Below are positions 37,888-46,102 of a stretch of 64,000 nucleotides of DNA, piece by piece (position 1 is the first letter of the stretch; each line of letters starts with the position of its first letter). A program made the translations under genes and the position numbers. This stretch comes from Methylocaldum szegediense (lineage in GTDB: Bacteria > Pseudomonadota > Gammaproteobacteria > Methylococcales > Methylococcaceae): the NCBI RefSeq assembly GCF_949769195.1, contig NZ_OX458333.1, forward strand, positions 2,418,001 through 2,482,000, written 5' to 3'. The notes beneath the pieces were generated by a model, which ran no database searches, was not told the DNA's origin, and saw nothing but the letters and a program-made list of their open reading frames with translations.

Positions 37888-38955
37888 TCAAGCCGCGGCG
37901 CTTTCCTGCTTCAACGAAGCCAGATCGATAACGAAGCGGTACTTTACGTCGCTCTTGAGCATCCGCTCATAGGCGTCATTGATCTTTTGGATGGGAATGA
38001 GTTCGATGTCAGAGACGATGTCGTGATCGGCACAGAAGTCGAGCATTTCTTGCGTCTCTCTAATGCCGCCGATGAGCGAGCCGGCTATCTTCCGGCGCCT
38101 GAAGATCAGGTTGGCGACTCCGGGCGACGGGTGCGGCATCTCCGGAACCCCGATCAGGCACAGCGTACCGTCGCGTTTGAGCAGCTCGATATAGGCGTCG
38201 AGGTTATGCGATGCGGCCACGGTATCGAGGATGAAATCGAAGCTGTTGGCGTGTTTTTTCATCTCATCGGGATTCTTCGAAATCACCACCTCATCGGCGC
38301 CCAGCCGCTTGGCATCCTCGGCCTTGCTCGGAGAAGTCGTGAACAACACCACATGCGCCCCAAAAGCATGCGCGAATTTCACCCCCATGTGGCCCAAGCC
38401 TCCGAGTCCAACGATGCCCACTTTTTGGCCTGGGCCCACCTGCCAATGGCGCAGCGGCGAATAGGTGGTGATGCCCGCGCACAAGAGCGGCGCTGCGGCG
38501 GCGAGATCGAGCTTTTGGGGCAACCGCAGTACGAAATGCTCATCGACCACGATCACATTGGAGTACCCGCCGTAAGTCATCTTTCCCGTGTGCTTGTCGG
38601 GGCTGTTATACGTAAACGTGAGCTCGTTCTGGCAATACTGCTCCAGGTTCTCGCGACAATCCGGACAAGTGCGGCAGGAATCGACCATGCACCCCACGGC
38701 GGCCAAGTCGCCCGCCTTGAAGGCTTGCACCTCGTCGCCGACCGCCGTCACCCGCCCGACAATCTCGTGCCCCGGCACCACCGGGTAGACGGTGTTCTGC
38801 CATTCGCTGCGGACCGTGTGGAGATCGGAATGGCAGACCCCGCAGTAGAGGATTTCAATCTGTACGTCGTGTGGACCCGGTTCGCGCCGCTCGAAGTGGA
38901 ACGGACCCAAGGGCGTGGTCGGGCTATGGGCGGCATATCCGATAGCTTTGATCAT
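37888..38955 (-). CDS. Zinc-dependent alcohol dehydrogenase (cinnamyl alcohol / YahK type)
   Basis: A 355-residue medium-chain dehydrogenase reducing aldehydes with NAD(P)H. The catalytic zinc site is GVCHSDLHTVRSEW and PVVPGHEIVGRV; the structural zinc cysteines are in CRTCPDCRENLEQYC. The Rossmann loop is GIVGLGGLGHMGVKFAHAFG. The residue set after it (TTSPSK) suggests NADP preference, as in YahK and Ahr. In a methylotroph it may clear aldehydes, but no partner gene is near. Confidence 0.94.
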   Translation of the reverse strand: MIKAIGYAAHSPTTPLGPFHFERREPGPHDVQIEILYCGVCHSDLHTVRSEWQNTVYPVVPGHEIVGRVTAVGDEVQAFKAGDLAAVGCMVDSCRTCPDCRENLEQYCQNELTFTYNSPDKHTGKMTYGGYSNVIVVDEHFVLRLPQKLDLAAAAPLLCAGITTYSPLRHWQVGPGQKVGIVGLGGLGHMGVKFAHAFGAHVVLFTTSPSKAEDAKRLGADEVVISKNPDEMKKHANSFDFILDTVAASHNLDAYIELLKRDGTLCLIGVPEMPHPSPGVANLIFRRRKIAGSLIGGIRETQEMLDFCADHDIVSDIELIPIQKINDAYERMLKSDVKYRFVIDLASLKQESAAA

Positions 38956-39091
38956 GGGCAGCTCCTTATTGCGTTTCTTACACGGACCATGTTTCAGACG
39001 ATCTGTTCAATTTACTTCCTAGCGTCCCATATCAACAAAGATACATGCAATAGGCAGACATCGACGGCTACCTTCCGATAGGGTCCGGAGC

Positions 39092-39541
39092 AACGTTGGC
39101 CGGAAAGCCATACCGGCGTGGGTGAGGATTGCCTTCGCCCCGCACACCCGCCAAATCGTGGCCTACGCATTGGGCGACCGCACGGAAGCGACGGCCCGCC
39201 AGCTGTGGGATCGAGTTCCGGCCGGCTGTCGTGAGGCCGAGGTCTACACCGATGGCTGGGAACCGTATGCCGCTGTGATTCCCGTGAATCAACGTCAGCC
39301 TCGCCGGAAATCGGCGGGTCGAACGGTTCACGTCGAACGCTGGAACAATACCTTGCTTCAGCGTTTGGCGCGCTATACCCGAAAAACCCTGGGCTTCTCC
39401 CAATCGATCCAGATGCATGAAGCCTCCATAAGGCTCTTTCTTCACCGCTACGATCTCCATTACATCCTTCTGTCGTTAATCACGACCGGATTTGTAACAA
39501 GCCTCTGGTTCGTGACTTCATTGAGCTCTTCTTGCCTATAA
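39092..39541 (+). pseudogene. IS1-family transposase, 5'-truncated remnant
   Basis: The frame begins without a start codon near NVGRKAIPAWVRIAFAPHT and continues RQIVAYALGDRTEATARQLW, with YTDGWEPYAAVIP and HVERWNNTLLQRLARYTRKT. These are the second half of the IS1 DDE transposase. The N-terminal zinc-binding part is missing, and no matching inverted repeat was found. It abuts the CRISPR-like array at its 3' end; the last residues appear to run into flanking DNA. Confidence 0.85.
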
Positions 39542-39756
39542 TCCCTTATCGGGAGTTCTAACGCCCCGCTCTCTCGGTGCGTCCGTCTGTGAGTTGCGTT
39601 CACAACCCCTTATTGGGATTGGTAACTCGGTCGCGACGTGCCAGTGCCCCGAAAGCTGCGGAACTCATAACCCCTTATTGGGATTGGTAACTCCGGTAAG
39701 CCGCAGCATTGTTCAATCTTTCGCGACACTCATAACCCCTTATTGGGATTGGTAAC
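39535..39756 (-). CRISPR. Small CRISPR-like array, 4 repeats and 3 spacers, no cas genes nearby
   Basis: Four 28-nt units lie at 39535-39562, 39599-39626, 39664-39691 and 39729-39756. Units 3 and 4 are identical, unit 2 has 2 changes, and unit 1 is degenerate. Read on the minus strand the repeat begins GTTACCAATCCC and continues AATAAGGGGTTATGAG. Spacers are 36, 37 and 37 nt and unlike each other. The degenerate unit on the left suggests the leader is on the right (after 39756) and the array is read leftward. No cas gene occurs in the window. A non-CRISPR tandem repeat cannot be excluded from four units. Confidence 0.65.
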
Positions 39757-40206
39757 CCCCGATTTCTCAACAAACACCTACCTTCTCAATGGTAGCAGAA
39801 TAAGGAAAACGCGCTGCAGGCCAAGCATCTCTACGTCATTCATCCGTATTATTTACTTCACATCGGAACTTCACATCGGATCGAAGTCGATAGCGGAAAA
39901 TCGGAGGCTATAGAACGGTGAAATCTCTTCTATGGTCATTGAGGCTAATTCGCTTCACTTTGCATTTTCCAGATTCAGTTTTTGACTAGGTCAAGTCATG
40001 CTCGAAAGTTGTGGATGACCGATTGAGGTAGACAGCGCGCCCTTGTTAGTCCTCAAAGTCATCAATTCCTACAAGAGGACGGAACGCGCTATGAGTGAAA
40101 TAAGATCGTTCCGCTGAAGAATCCAGGGGCACCGACGTCGGTGACAGATGCCTTGACGAAATCTGATTGGAGGATACGGCGCAGAGCCGTTTTTCTGTAG
40201 CGAATC
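39757..40206. other. Candidate CRISPR leader and non-coding flank
   Basis: The first 200 nt are AT-richer than the surroundings, as a leader would be. Near 40080 a ribosome-binding-like AAGAGGACGG precedes ATGAGTGAAATAAG, but the frame closes after a few codons, which may be the stub of a lost gene. No complete gene is present. Confidence 0.4.
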
Positions 40207-40716
40207 TCAAGATCCGGCAACCGCTTGGAGTTTTTTATCGATTTGGCGAGCTAGGCTTTCGACGCCTTTGACGGTGATATTCCGCTGTTGCCCCTTGACC
40301 TCGACGATGAAGTCGCCAAGGACGTGACCGGTCTTCGCATCGACCAAATGCGCCATCAGATAAACGAACAAGAAGCTTGGCTTATGCAGCCGCCCGACGA
40401 TGACGAAGTCGCTGCCGCTAGCTTTCCCGAGCATCGCTGCCTCGTCCGAATGATCCCAGAGATATCCGAATCCCTTATTGGCCTCTGCTTGAGCCGCCGG
40501 ATCGATCGAGACGATCGGGTAATCCTTGGCGCTTAGACTTTCCTCCAGTAGCCTTTTCAAAGAGGCTGTTCTTTCGACTTCTTCGGCGACGCCTGGATTC
40601 GATGTGACGTCGTTAAGTTCGAAATCCAGAACTGTGATACTGCCTTTCGCATACACGCTAAAGGAAACAAGGATCGTGAGCGCAACAATAGAAACAAGTT
40701 TGCTGAAAAAAGACAT
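40207..40716 (-). CDS. DUF3280/DUF2380-like secreted protein
   Basis: A 169-residue exported protein. The start at 40716 (MSFFSKLVSIVALTILVSFS) gives a normal signal peptide and has GGAGAG upstream; a longer frame exists but lacks support. The mature part has ITVLDFELNDVTSN, a family hallmark, then YPIVSIDPAAQAEANKGFGY and DFVIVGRLHKPSFLFVYLMA. Proteins of this type occur in methylotrophs near methanol-oxidation genes, but none are adjacent here. The function is unknown. Confidence 0.8.
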   Translation of the reverse strand: MSFFSKLVSIVALTILVSFSVYAKGSITVLDFELNDVTSNPGVAEEVERTASLKRLLEESLSAKDYPIVSIDPAAQAEANKGFGYLWDHSDEAAMLGKASGSDFVIVGRLHKPSFLFVYLMAHLVDAKTGHVLGDFIVEVKGQQRNITVKGVESLARQIDKKLQAVAGS

Positions 40717-41208
40717 TTGACTCTCCGATTCTCGTATCGGGTCCGGCGTCTTAGACGCCGACCGATCGCTTCTTAGACTCGTAGTCCGTAGGAAATGCAG
40801 TGGAATACGGGAACCCCACGCCGCGATCATCCCGGATTTCGTAGCACTTCATCCGGGCTACGTCTTCGAACCTGTCGAAGGGTTTTGGGACCTCTTCCGC
40901 GCTAGACTCTATTCGCGCGAATACGAAAAACTCTTTACACAGTTTCCGAAAACCGGTGGCTGCTGTACTTACGGCAGCATCGACTCACTTCCACAGTTCC
41001 ACCTTGGGCATGCCGAACGGCGAACCGACAACCTAGAAGGCCCATCCGTCCAAAAATGTCATTCAGGATCGAATTCCAAATCGCTTTCAATAAGGCATTA
41101 ATTTTTGTAGTCAGTTATAAGAGAGTTCTGACGGGAGTTGGAGGGGGACCCTCAAGTCCGGTACAAAGATTTTGTTTCATCAACCGGAAGACGTAGGAGG
41201 TATCCCCC
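40717..41208. other. Gap before the IS110-family transposase
   Basis: It holds a degenerate CTTCGAAC..TGTCGAAGG repeat near 40864-40885 and the 5' non-coding end of the IS110-family element from about 41100. No gene seen. Confidence 0.45.
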
Positions 41209-42477
41209 ATGGGTAAGCGAAGCTATCGTAGCACGGCGTTTGACGAGATGGACTGGTCGGCGGTTTTGAGCCGGATCGAAGGTGAGCGAGTGGTGTTGGC
41301 GGTGGATGTGGCGAAGGAGGCGTTCATGGCGCAACTGCTGACGGAAGAGCGCGAGGTGTTGGCGACGGTGAGGTGGCGCCATCCGCAGCAGACGCGGGCG
41401 CTGGTGGAGACGCTGAAGGGATGGCTTGGGCATTGTCGGGTGGAGGTCGTGATGGAGCCGACCGGGACCTACGGAGATGCCTTGCGCGGCCTGCTGGTCG
41501 CGCAGGGTTGGCCGGTGTACCGGGTGAGCCCGAAGCGAGTGCATGATGCGGCGGAGCTGTATGATGGGGTGCCGAGCTTGCACGATGCGAAGGCGGCAAA
41601 TGTGATCGGGCGGCTGCATCTGGAGGGGGTCAGCGAGGTGTGGGAGGAGGTTTCGGAAGAGCGCCGGGAGATGAAGGCGTTACAGGGGCTGTTGCGGCTG
41701 TACCGAGGACGATACCGGCGGGGTTTGAACCGGCTGGAAGCGCAGTTGGCGCGGCATTGGCCGGAGGTGTTGGGGATGTTGGCGCTGGACTCGGTCACGC
41801 TGCTGCAGCTGTTGGCCACGTATGGGGAGCCTGGGCGGATTGCGGCCGATCCGGAGGGGGCGACGCTCTTGATGGGGCGAGTGGGCGGTCGAGGTCTGTG
41901 CGCGGACAAACGTGAGGCGGTGCTGGCGAGTGCGGTGCAGAGTGTGGGGGTGCCCTGTCTTGAGGCGGAACGGGAACTGATTCAGCGGCTGGCGGCGGAT
42001 GTGCTGGCGACCCGCGAGGAGTTACGGAAGCTGGAACGGCGCGTGAAGGCTAAGGTTGAGCGGACGCCGGTTCTGCGGCGCATGGCGGCGGTGGTGGGGT
42101 CGACGACCAGTGCCGTGCTGCTGGCGACGCAAGGGTCGCCACTGGACTATCCGGAGCCCCGCAGTTACCAGAAGAGCCTCGGGCTCAACTTGAAGGAACG
42201 CTCCAGTGGTCAACACAAGGGCCAGCTGAAGATCACCAAGCGGGGGCCGTCGCTGGCGCGGCAGTACCTTTATTTTGCTGCACTTCGGTTGATGGACCGC
42301 GACCCGATGGTGCGCCACTGGTGTGAGCGGAAAGCCGGGCGTGACGGCGGGCGTAAGGGCAAGGCGGTAACGGCGGTCATGCGGAAATTGGCCAAGGCCT
42401 TGTGGTATGTGGCCCGCGGCGAGCGGTTTGAGACCCGTAAGCTGTTCACGGTCGAGACCTGGCCGATGGCCGCTTGA
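41209..42477 (+). CDS. IS110-family transposase (DEDD recombinase)
   Basis: A 422-residue transposase. The N-terminal RuvC-like DEDD domain shows VVLAVDVAKEAFMAQLL, VVMEPTGTYGDALRGLL and HDAKAANVIGRL. The C-terminal Tnp20 domain shows SYQKSLGLNLKERSSGQHKG and QLKITKRGPSLARQYLYFAA, with the likely catalytic serine in SSG. The start has a strong GTAGGAGG ribosome-binding site. IS110 elements recombine through a structured non-coding RNA encoded in one flank. The gene appears intact, so the element may be active. The plus strand is markedly G-rich compared with the neighbours. Confidence 0.95.
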   Translation: MGKRSYRSTAFDEMDWSAVLSRIEGERVVLAVDVAKEAFMAQLLTEEREVLATVRWRHPQQTRALVETLKGWLGHCRVEVVMEPTGTYGDALRGLLVAQGWPVYRVSPKRVHDAAELYDGVPSLHDAKAANVIGRLHLEGVSEVWEEVSEERREMKALQGLLRLYRGRYRRGLNRLEAQLARHWPEVLGMLALDSVTLLQLLATYGEPGRIAADPEGATLLMGRVGGRGLCADKREAVLASAVQSVGVPCLEAERELIQRLAADVLATREELRKLERRVKAKVERTPVLRRMAAVVGSTTSAVLLATQGSPLDYPEPRSYQKSLGLNLKERSSGQHKGQLKITKRGPSLARQYLYFAALRLMDRDPMVRHWCERKAGRDGGRKGKAVTAVMRKLAKALWYVARGERFETRKLFTVETWPMAA

Positions 42478-42790
42478 GGCGGGGGTAGGACCGATGCCCC
42501 GATGGGAGGACTGGGAGGAGCGAGCATGACCTAAGTTGTTCTGCGTTGATGGGCAAGGGTTAGGTGTCTTCCTGGGGGTGACCTTCCACCCACCCTGAGA
42601 CCGGCCAGAGGTTCCAACGTAGTCCCGAGGCACCCCCCAGGATGACCCAGGGTTGCGATATCCCATGAAACTGATTTGATGCCGGTAGCCGGACATCCGA
42701 TGTGAGAGGTTTGATGGACGCCCTGGCGTGGCATCCGGGAGACCCCGACCGGGCCCCTGTTAACCGATAACCGACAGCACGATGTCATTC
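42478..42790 (+). other. Structured 3' non-coding end of the IS110-family element, possible guide RNA
   Basis: The roughly 300 nt after the transposase stop carry no gene but strong pairing: TCCTGGGGGTG (42570-42580) with CACCCCCCAGGA (42631-42642) encloses a 50-nt domain, and other GC-rich repeats follow. In IS110-type elements the target- and donor-binding RNA lies 5' of the gene, in the IS1111 subgroup 3'. The long 3' flank therefore hints at the IS1111-like layout. The element ends are not fixed. Confidence 0.45.
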
Positions 42791-42928
42791 TGCGCCTTTC
42801 AGGTTTTTGAAGGCGCCCCGGTTTCGTGCTGGCAAAGAGGATGCTCTAAAACCAGAAATTGGGGACTTGACTGGGCTATGAGAGGGTGGGTTAGGCAGGG
42901 ATGCCGTAACCCACCGAGCGACCTCAAA

Positions 42929-42975
42929 CCTGTCCTGAGCCCTTCGACTGAGCTCAGGACGGGTCTGTCGAAAGG
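42929..42975. repeat. Dispersed palindromic repeat
   Basis: A perfect 9-bp stem GTCCTGAGC/GCTCAGGAC (42932-42940 with 42952-42960) with the loop CCTTCGACTGA is followed by GGGTCTGTCGAAAGG. Similar units lie at 13343, 43563 and 63587. Confidence 0.75.
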
Positions 42976-43068
42976 CTAACCCATCCTACATTTGATGTTC
43001 ACTCGAATGCCGAATGGAATAAGTCCCGAACTTGCTAAAATTCGGCGTTTAACATTTAAGAACGCTTC

Positions 43069-43530
43069 ATGCGCCCGGAAACAGGAATTCGAAAATCTAG
43101 CATCCGACGTCGCAATCGTGCCGTCGCCGGAAGCGAAACGCGGCGTCCTTTACAGTTTTCCCACCTCTGGCAAGCTATCGGTTGGTTGATGGTCGCCGTC
43201 GTGGTATGGCTGAGCCTGACCCCGGAACCTCCTCATCCACCCACGCCCTGGCTCGCCTGGGACAAAGCGCAACACGCATTGGCTTACGGCTTGCTCATGT
43301 ACTGGTTTCGGCAGGCCTTTCAACCACATTGGCGCTGGCCGCTGTTTCTCCTCCTGTTGGGCGTGACGCTTGAATACCTGCAGGGGCTCGGCGGCGTCCG
43401 CACATCCGACACAAACGACATGATCGCCAACGCCATTGGCGTAGTCCTCGGCCTGGCGCTCAGCTACACGCCGCTCGGACGGCTACTATCGAGAGTCGAC
43501 GCGATCGTCGGAGCGAAGCGCCCTCGGTAA
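43069..43530 (+). CDS. VanZ-like family membrane protein
   Basis: A 153-residue protein with four membrane helices after a basic N-terminal tail. The family core is AWDKAQHALAYGLLMYWFRQ and LEYLQGLGGVRTSDTNDMIA, then NAIGVVLGLAL. VanZ-like proteins take their name from a teicoplanin-resistance protein, but most chromosomal members have no known role. It stands alone between repeats. Confidence 0.9.
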   Translation: MRPETGIRKSSIRRRNRAVAGSETRRPLQFSHLWQAIGWLMVAVVVWLSLTPEPPHPPTPWLAWDKAQHALAYGLLMYWFRQAFQPHWRWPLFLLLLGVTLEYLQGLGGVRTSDTNDMIANAIGVVLGLALSYTPLGRLLSRVDAIVGAKRPR

Positions 43531-43562
43531 ACGCATAAGCTCACCTGACCGCAAACCGGGAT

Positions 43563-43597
43563 AAGCCCTTCGACTTCGCTCAGGACAGGCTCAGCGT
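43563..43597. repeat. Dispersed palindromic repeat
   Basis: AGCCCTTCGACTTCGCTCAG followed by GACAGGCTCAGCGTTCC lies just after the VanZ-like gene. It shares the CTTCGAC...TCAGGAC words with the unit at 42929. Confidence 0.65.
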
Positions 43598-43849
43598 TCC
43601 CGGCAAACGCCGGTCGACTCAAAGCGATTGCCCGTCGCACACAAATCCCGAGGCCGGAGGAATGGTCCGCGCGTGAATTGGCAGTCCTTGCTGACTCGCC
43701 CGGCGGACGGCGGAACATGGTTCGGGCAGGTTGCCGGAGCGTTTATTTGACGAACCGGGCTTGTTGCGGACCAACGCGCGCAAATCGACCGTAGGAACGT
43801 GCTGCTCGAAACGCTACGCTTAGCCCTCAACACCCGACCGAACGACAGC

Positions 43850-44461
43850 CTACTTCCGCCCCCCGTCGCCGGTGCGAGTGTCTGCCGGTGGTGCATCCAT
43901 GCTTTTTTCGATTGCCCTAATGGCTTCCAGTTTCTCGCGGAGAATCTGCGCCTCATCCGTTACGGAATTCTCCTTCCCGCCTGGCTTAGGTTCCGAAACG
44001 CGGCCCTCGGTGGGCTTGCGATCCGGCTTTCTTTCCGCTGCCGCCGATTTTCTCGGCTGGCTTCCGGTATGTCTCAGCATTTCCATGTGAATCGCAATCA
44101 GATTCTGCACGCGGCCGTCCGGCATCCGCTCGGGCGCGATGCCGCCCACCGAAGCCAGAATTTTGGTGGCATCTCCGCAAGCTTCGGAAAGCGTTCGCGC
44201 AATCAGAAGATGGAGGCGCACGCCGACATTGGGATTTCTCTGGTAAGCCTTGAGCAGACGCCGGCATTCCTCGGCGCGCCGCGCCCTGCTCTTGTTGGCG
44301 AAGGCCGCGCCGAAGCCTAGCAATTCGTCGATGTCCGATCGCGAATAAGCATCGTCGGAAGGCGAGTAGTACGAAGCTCGATACCAATCGCCGGGGTAAT
44401 CGGCACAGCCGGTCAGGAGCGCGAGCCCCACCAAAACACTACCGCTAACCAGCCTTTTCAT
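43850..44461 (-). CDS. QseG-like lipoprotein
   Basis: A 203-residue lipoprotein with the signal MKRLVSGSVLVGLALLTGC, where the cysteine begins the mature chain. The middle (about 40-130) is helical; the C-terminal part is charged and Pro/Lys-rich, then a short coiled coil (EAQILREKLEAIRAIEKSMD). The start codon follows the kinase stop directly (TGAATG), so translation is coupled. In enterobacteria the lipoprotein QseG sits between the kinase QseE and the regulator QseF; here no regulator follows. The resemblance to QseG rests mainly on position and general make-up. Confidence 0.7.
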   Translation of the reverse strand: MKRLVSGSVLVGLALLTGCADYPGDWYRASYYSPSDDAYSRSDIDELLGFGAAFANKSRARRAEECRRLLKAYQRNPNVGVRLHLLIARTLSEACGDATKILASVGGIAPERMPDGRVQNLIAIHMEMLRHTGSQPRKSAAAERKPDRKPTEGRVSEPKPGGKENSVTDEAQILREKLEAIRAIEKSMDAPPADTRTGDGGRK

Positions 44462-45934
44462 TCAGGCAGCCTCGACCAGTGGAAATTGGACCCGAATGCG
44501 AGCGCCATGTTTGTCCTGCCGAGGCTCGAGAACTTCGATTTTTCCGCGCTGATTGGCGACACACTCGCTGGCGATAGCCAACCCCATTCCCGTGCCTTCG
44601 GTACCCAGGGCAAATGCAGCCTTGCCCCGGTAAAACGGTTCGAATACATGTTTGCTTTCCTCTTCGTCGATGCCGGGTCCGTCGTCTTCGACCTCCAGCT
44701 CCATGTTATCGCCCACGGAGCGGAGCATGATTCGAATCTCGCCGCCTTCGGGCGAATAGCTCACGGCATTGGAAATCAGGTGATCGAGCACGGTTCGTAA
44801 CTGATCCCGATCACCCGCTACGGTGACCGGCTGGATGAGCTCCTTGACCACCAGAAACTTCGCCTGCAGGCGCGGCCGGTGATCCTCGATGACGGACGTT
44901 AACAGCTCCCGCATATCAACGCGCTCAGCGATGGTCTTGCCGGGCTCCTCGTGTAGCCGATTGTAGCGGGTCAGCTCGGCAAGCAGTTCTTGCAGCCTTT
45001 GGATGTTCGTCGTCAACGTCCGGCCGATTTCACGCTGCTCGGGACCGGCTTCGTGCCTCATCGTTTCGAGCTGTTCCGCGCTTTCGACGATCCGGGCCAG
45101 CGGCGTCTTAATCTCGGTCGATACATTGTCCATCAAGTGCCGCTTCGACTCTTCAAGTGAGCGCAGGCGCGTCCGCAGCAGTTCCAGTTGATCGCCCAGA
45201 TAGCGCAGGTCCTGTGGCCCCGCCACGCTGATTGGCTGCCCGAAATCGCGGGCCGTCAGCCTTCGGATCGATTCGTCCAATTGCCGGACCGAGCGGGTGA
45301 GCAAGGTCAGGAGAAACAGAACCACGGCAATCGAGATGGGCAGCAGAAATCCCGCCTTGATCATGAGGTCGTGCTGAACCGATTGGGATTGCTGATGGAG
45401 TTCCTTTGCCTCGCGGTCGACCTGATCGGAGATCTCGACCCATAAGGCGTTCGCGGCCGTATGCAAGCCTTGAAAAATCTGTTCGTCGGGCAGTTTGAGG
45501 TGCGCGTCCGCCTCGGCGCTGATGATTTGCTCGTAAACCGCACGCTCCTGCTCCGACAGCTCGTTGATGGACCGCGCGACCTTTTCGTCCACGCCCATTT
45601 TCAGCAGTTCGCCCAAGGTCTCTCTCAAGGCATTGCGAACACTCTCGTAGGATTGACGCTCGTAGGGCTGGCGTAGGGACGGATGCGACAGGATAACGAA
45701 CAACTTGGCTTTCCGCTCGATATCGGAAACCATCTGCAGCGCGGACCTGGCGGTTTTCACTTGCTCGACGATTTGATAAAAGGTCCTTTGCTCCAACCTA
45801 GCAATGTCGCGCATCGCAAAAGCCGCGTACATCACGGTAAACAGTAGGGGAACCAAGACGACCACGAACCCGATAGGGATCAGGTATTTCAGCGAGAATA
45901 ACTTTTCGACTCTCATCCGCTTCAAATCAACCAT
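44462..45934 (-). CDS. QseE/GlrK-like sensor histidine kinase lacking the phosphorylated histidine
   Basis: A 490-residue inner-membrane sensor. Helices at about 20-40 and 195-213 flank a periplasmic helical domain; a HAMP segment follows (about 214-265). The dimerisation box reads NVSTEIKTPLARIVE, with Thr273 (codon ACC) in place of the expected histidine of VSHELKTPLAR. The ATP-binding domain looks intact: N box HLISNAVSYSPEGG, G1 box EDDGPGID and G2 box GTGMGLAIA. Without the histidine it cannot autophosphorylate in the usual way. A QseG-like lipoprotein gene is coupled downstream, but no response regulator gene follows. Likely start 45934, alternative 45916. Confidence 0.9.
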   Translation of the reverse strand: MVDLKRMRVEKLFSLKYLIPIGFVVVLVPLLFTVMYAAFAMRDIARLEQRTFYQIVEQVKTARSALQMVSDIERKAKLFVILSHPSLRQPYERQSYESVRNALRETLGELLKMGVDEKVARSINELSEQERAVYEQIISAEADAHLKLPDEQIFQGLHTAANALWVEISDQVDREAKELHQQSQSVQHDLMIKAGFLLPISIAVVLFLLTLLTRSVRQLDESIRRLTARDFGQPISVAGPQDLRYLGDQLELLRTRLRSLEESKRHLMDNVSTEIKTPLARIVESAEQLETMRHEAGPEQREIGRTLTTNIQRLQELLAELTRYNRLHEEPGKTIAERVDMRELLTSVIEDHRPRLQAKFLVVKELIQPVTVAGDRDQLRTVLDHLISNAVSYSPEGGEIRIMLRSVGDNMELEVEDDGPGIDEEESKHVFEPFYRGKAAFALGTEGTGMGLAIASECVANQRGKIEVLEPRQDKHGARIRVQFPLVEAA

Positions 45935-46102
45935 CGCCGCAGCGTCGGATGCGTGAAACCAACCCGACGGCGCCGTAACACTTTAGTGACGATGCCCTAC
46001 ATGATAGGGATTTATCTCCCGCTCGTGTTATCTGGCGTGCTCAAATCCCGTACGCGCTCGTCGAACGATTTTCAATGCGGCAGCTCCCGCGAGGTAGATC
46101 AC

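Noticed and set aside
40080-40115. Short open frame after AAGAGGACGG
   Set aside because: It closes after eight codons; at most the stub of a lost gene.
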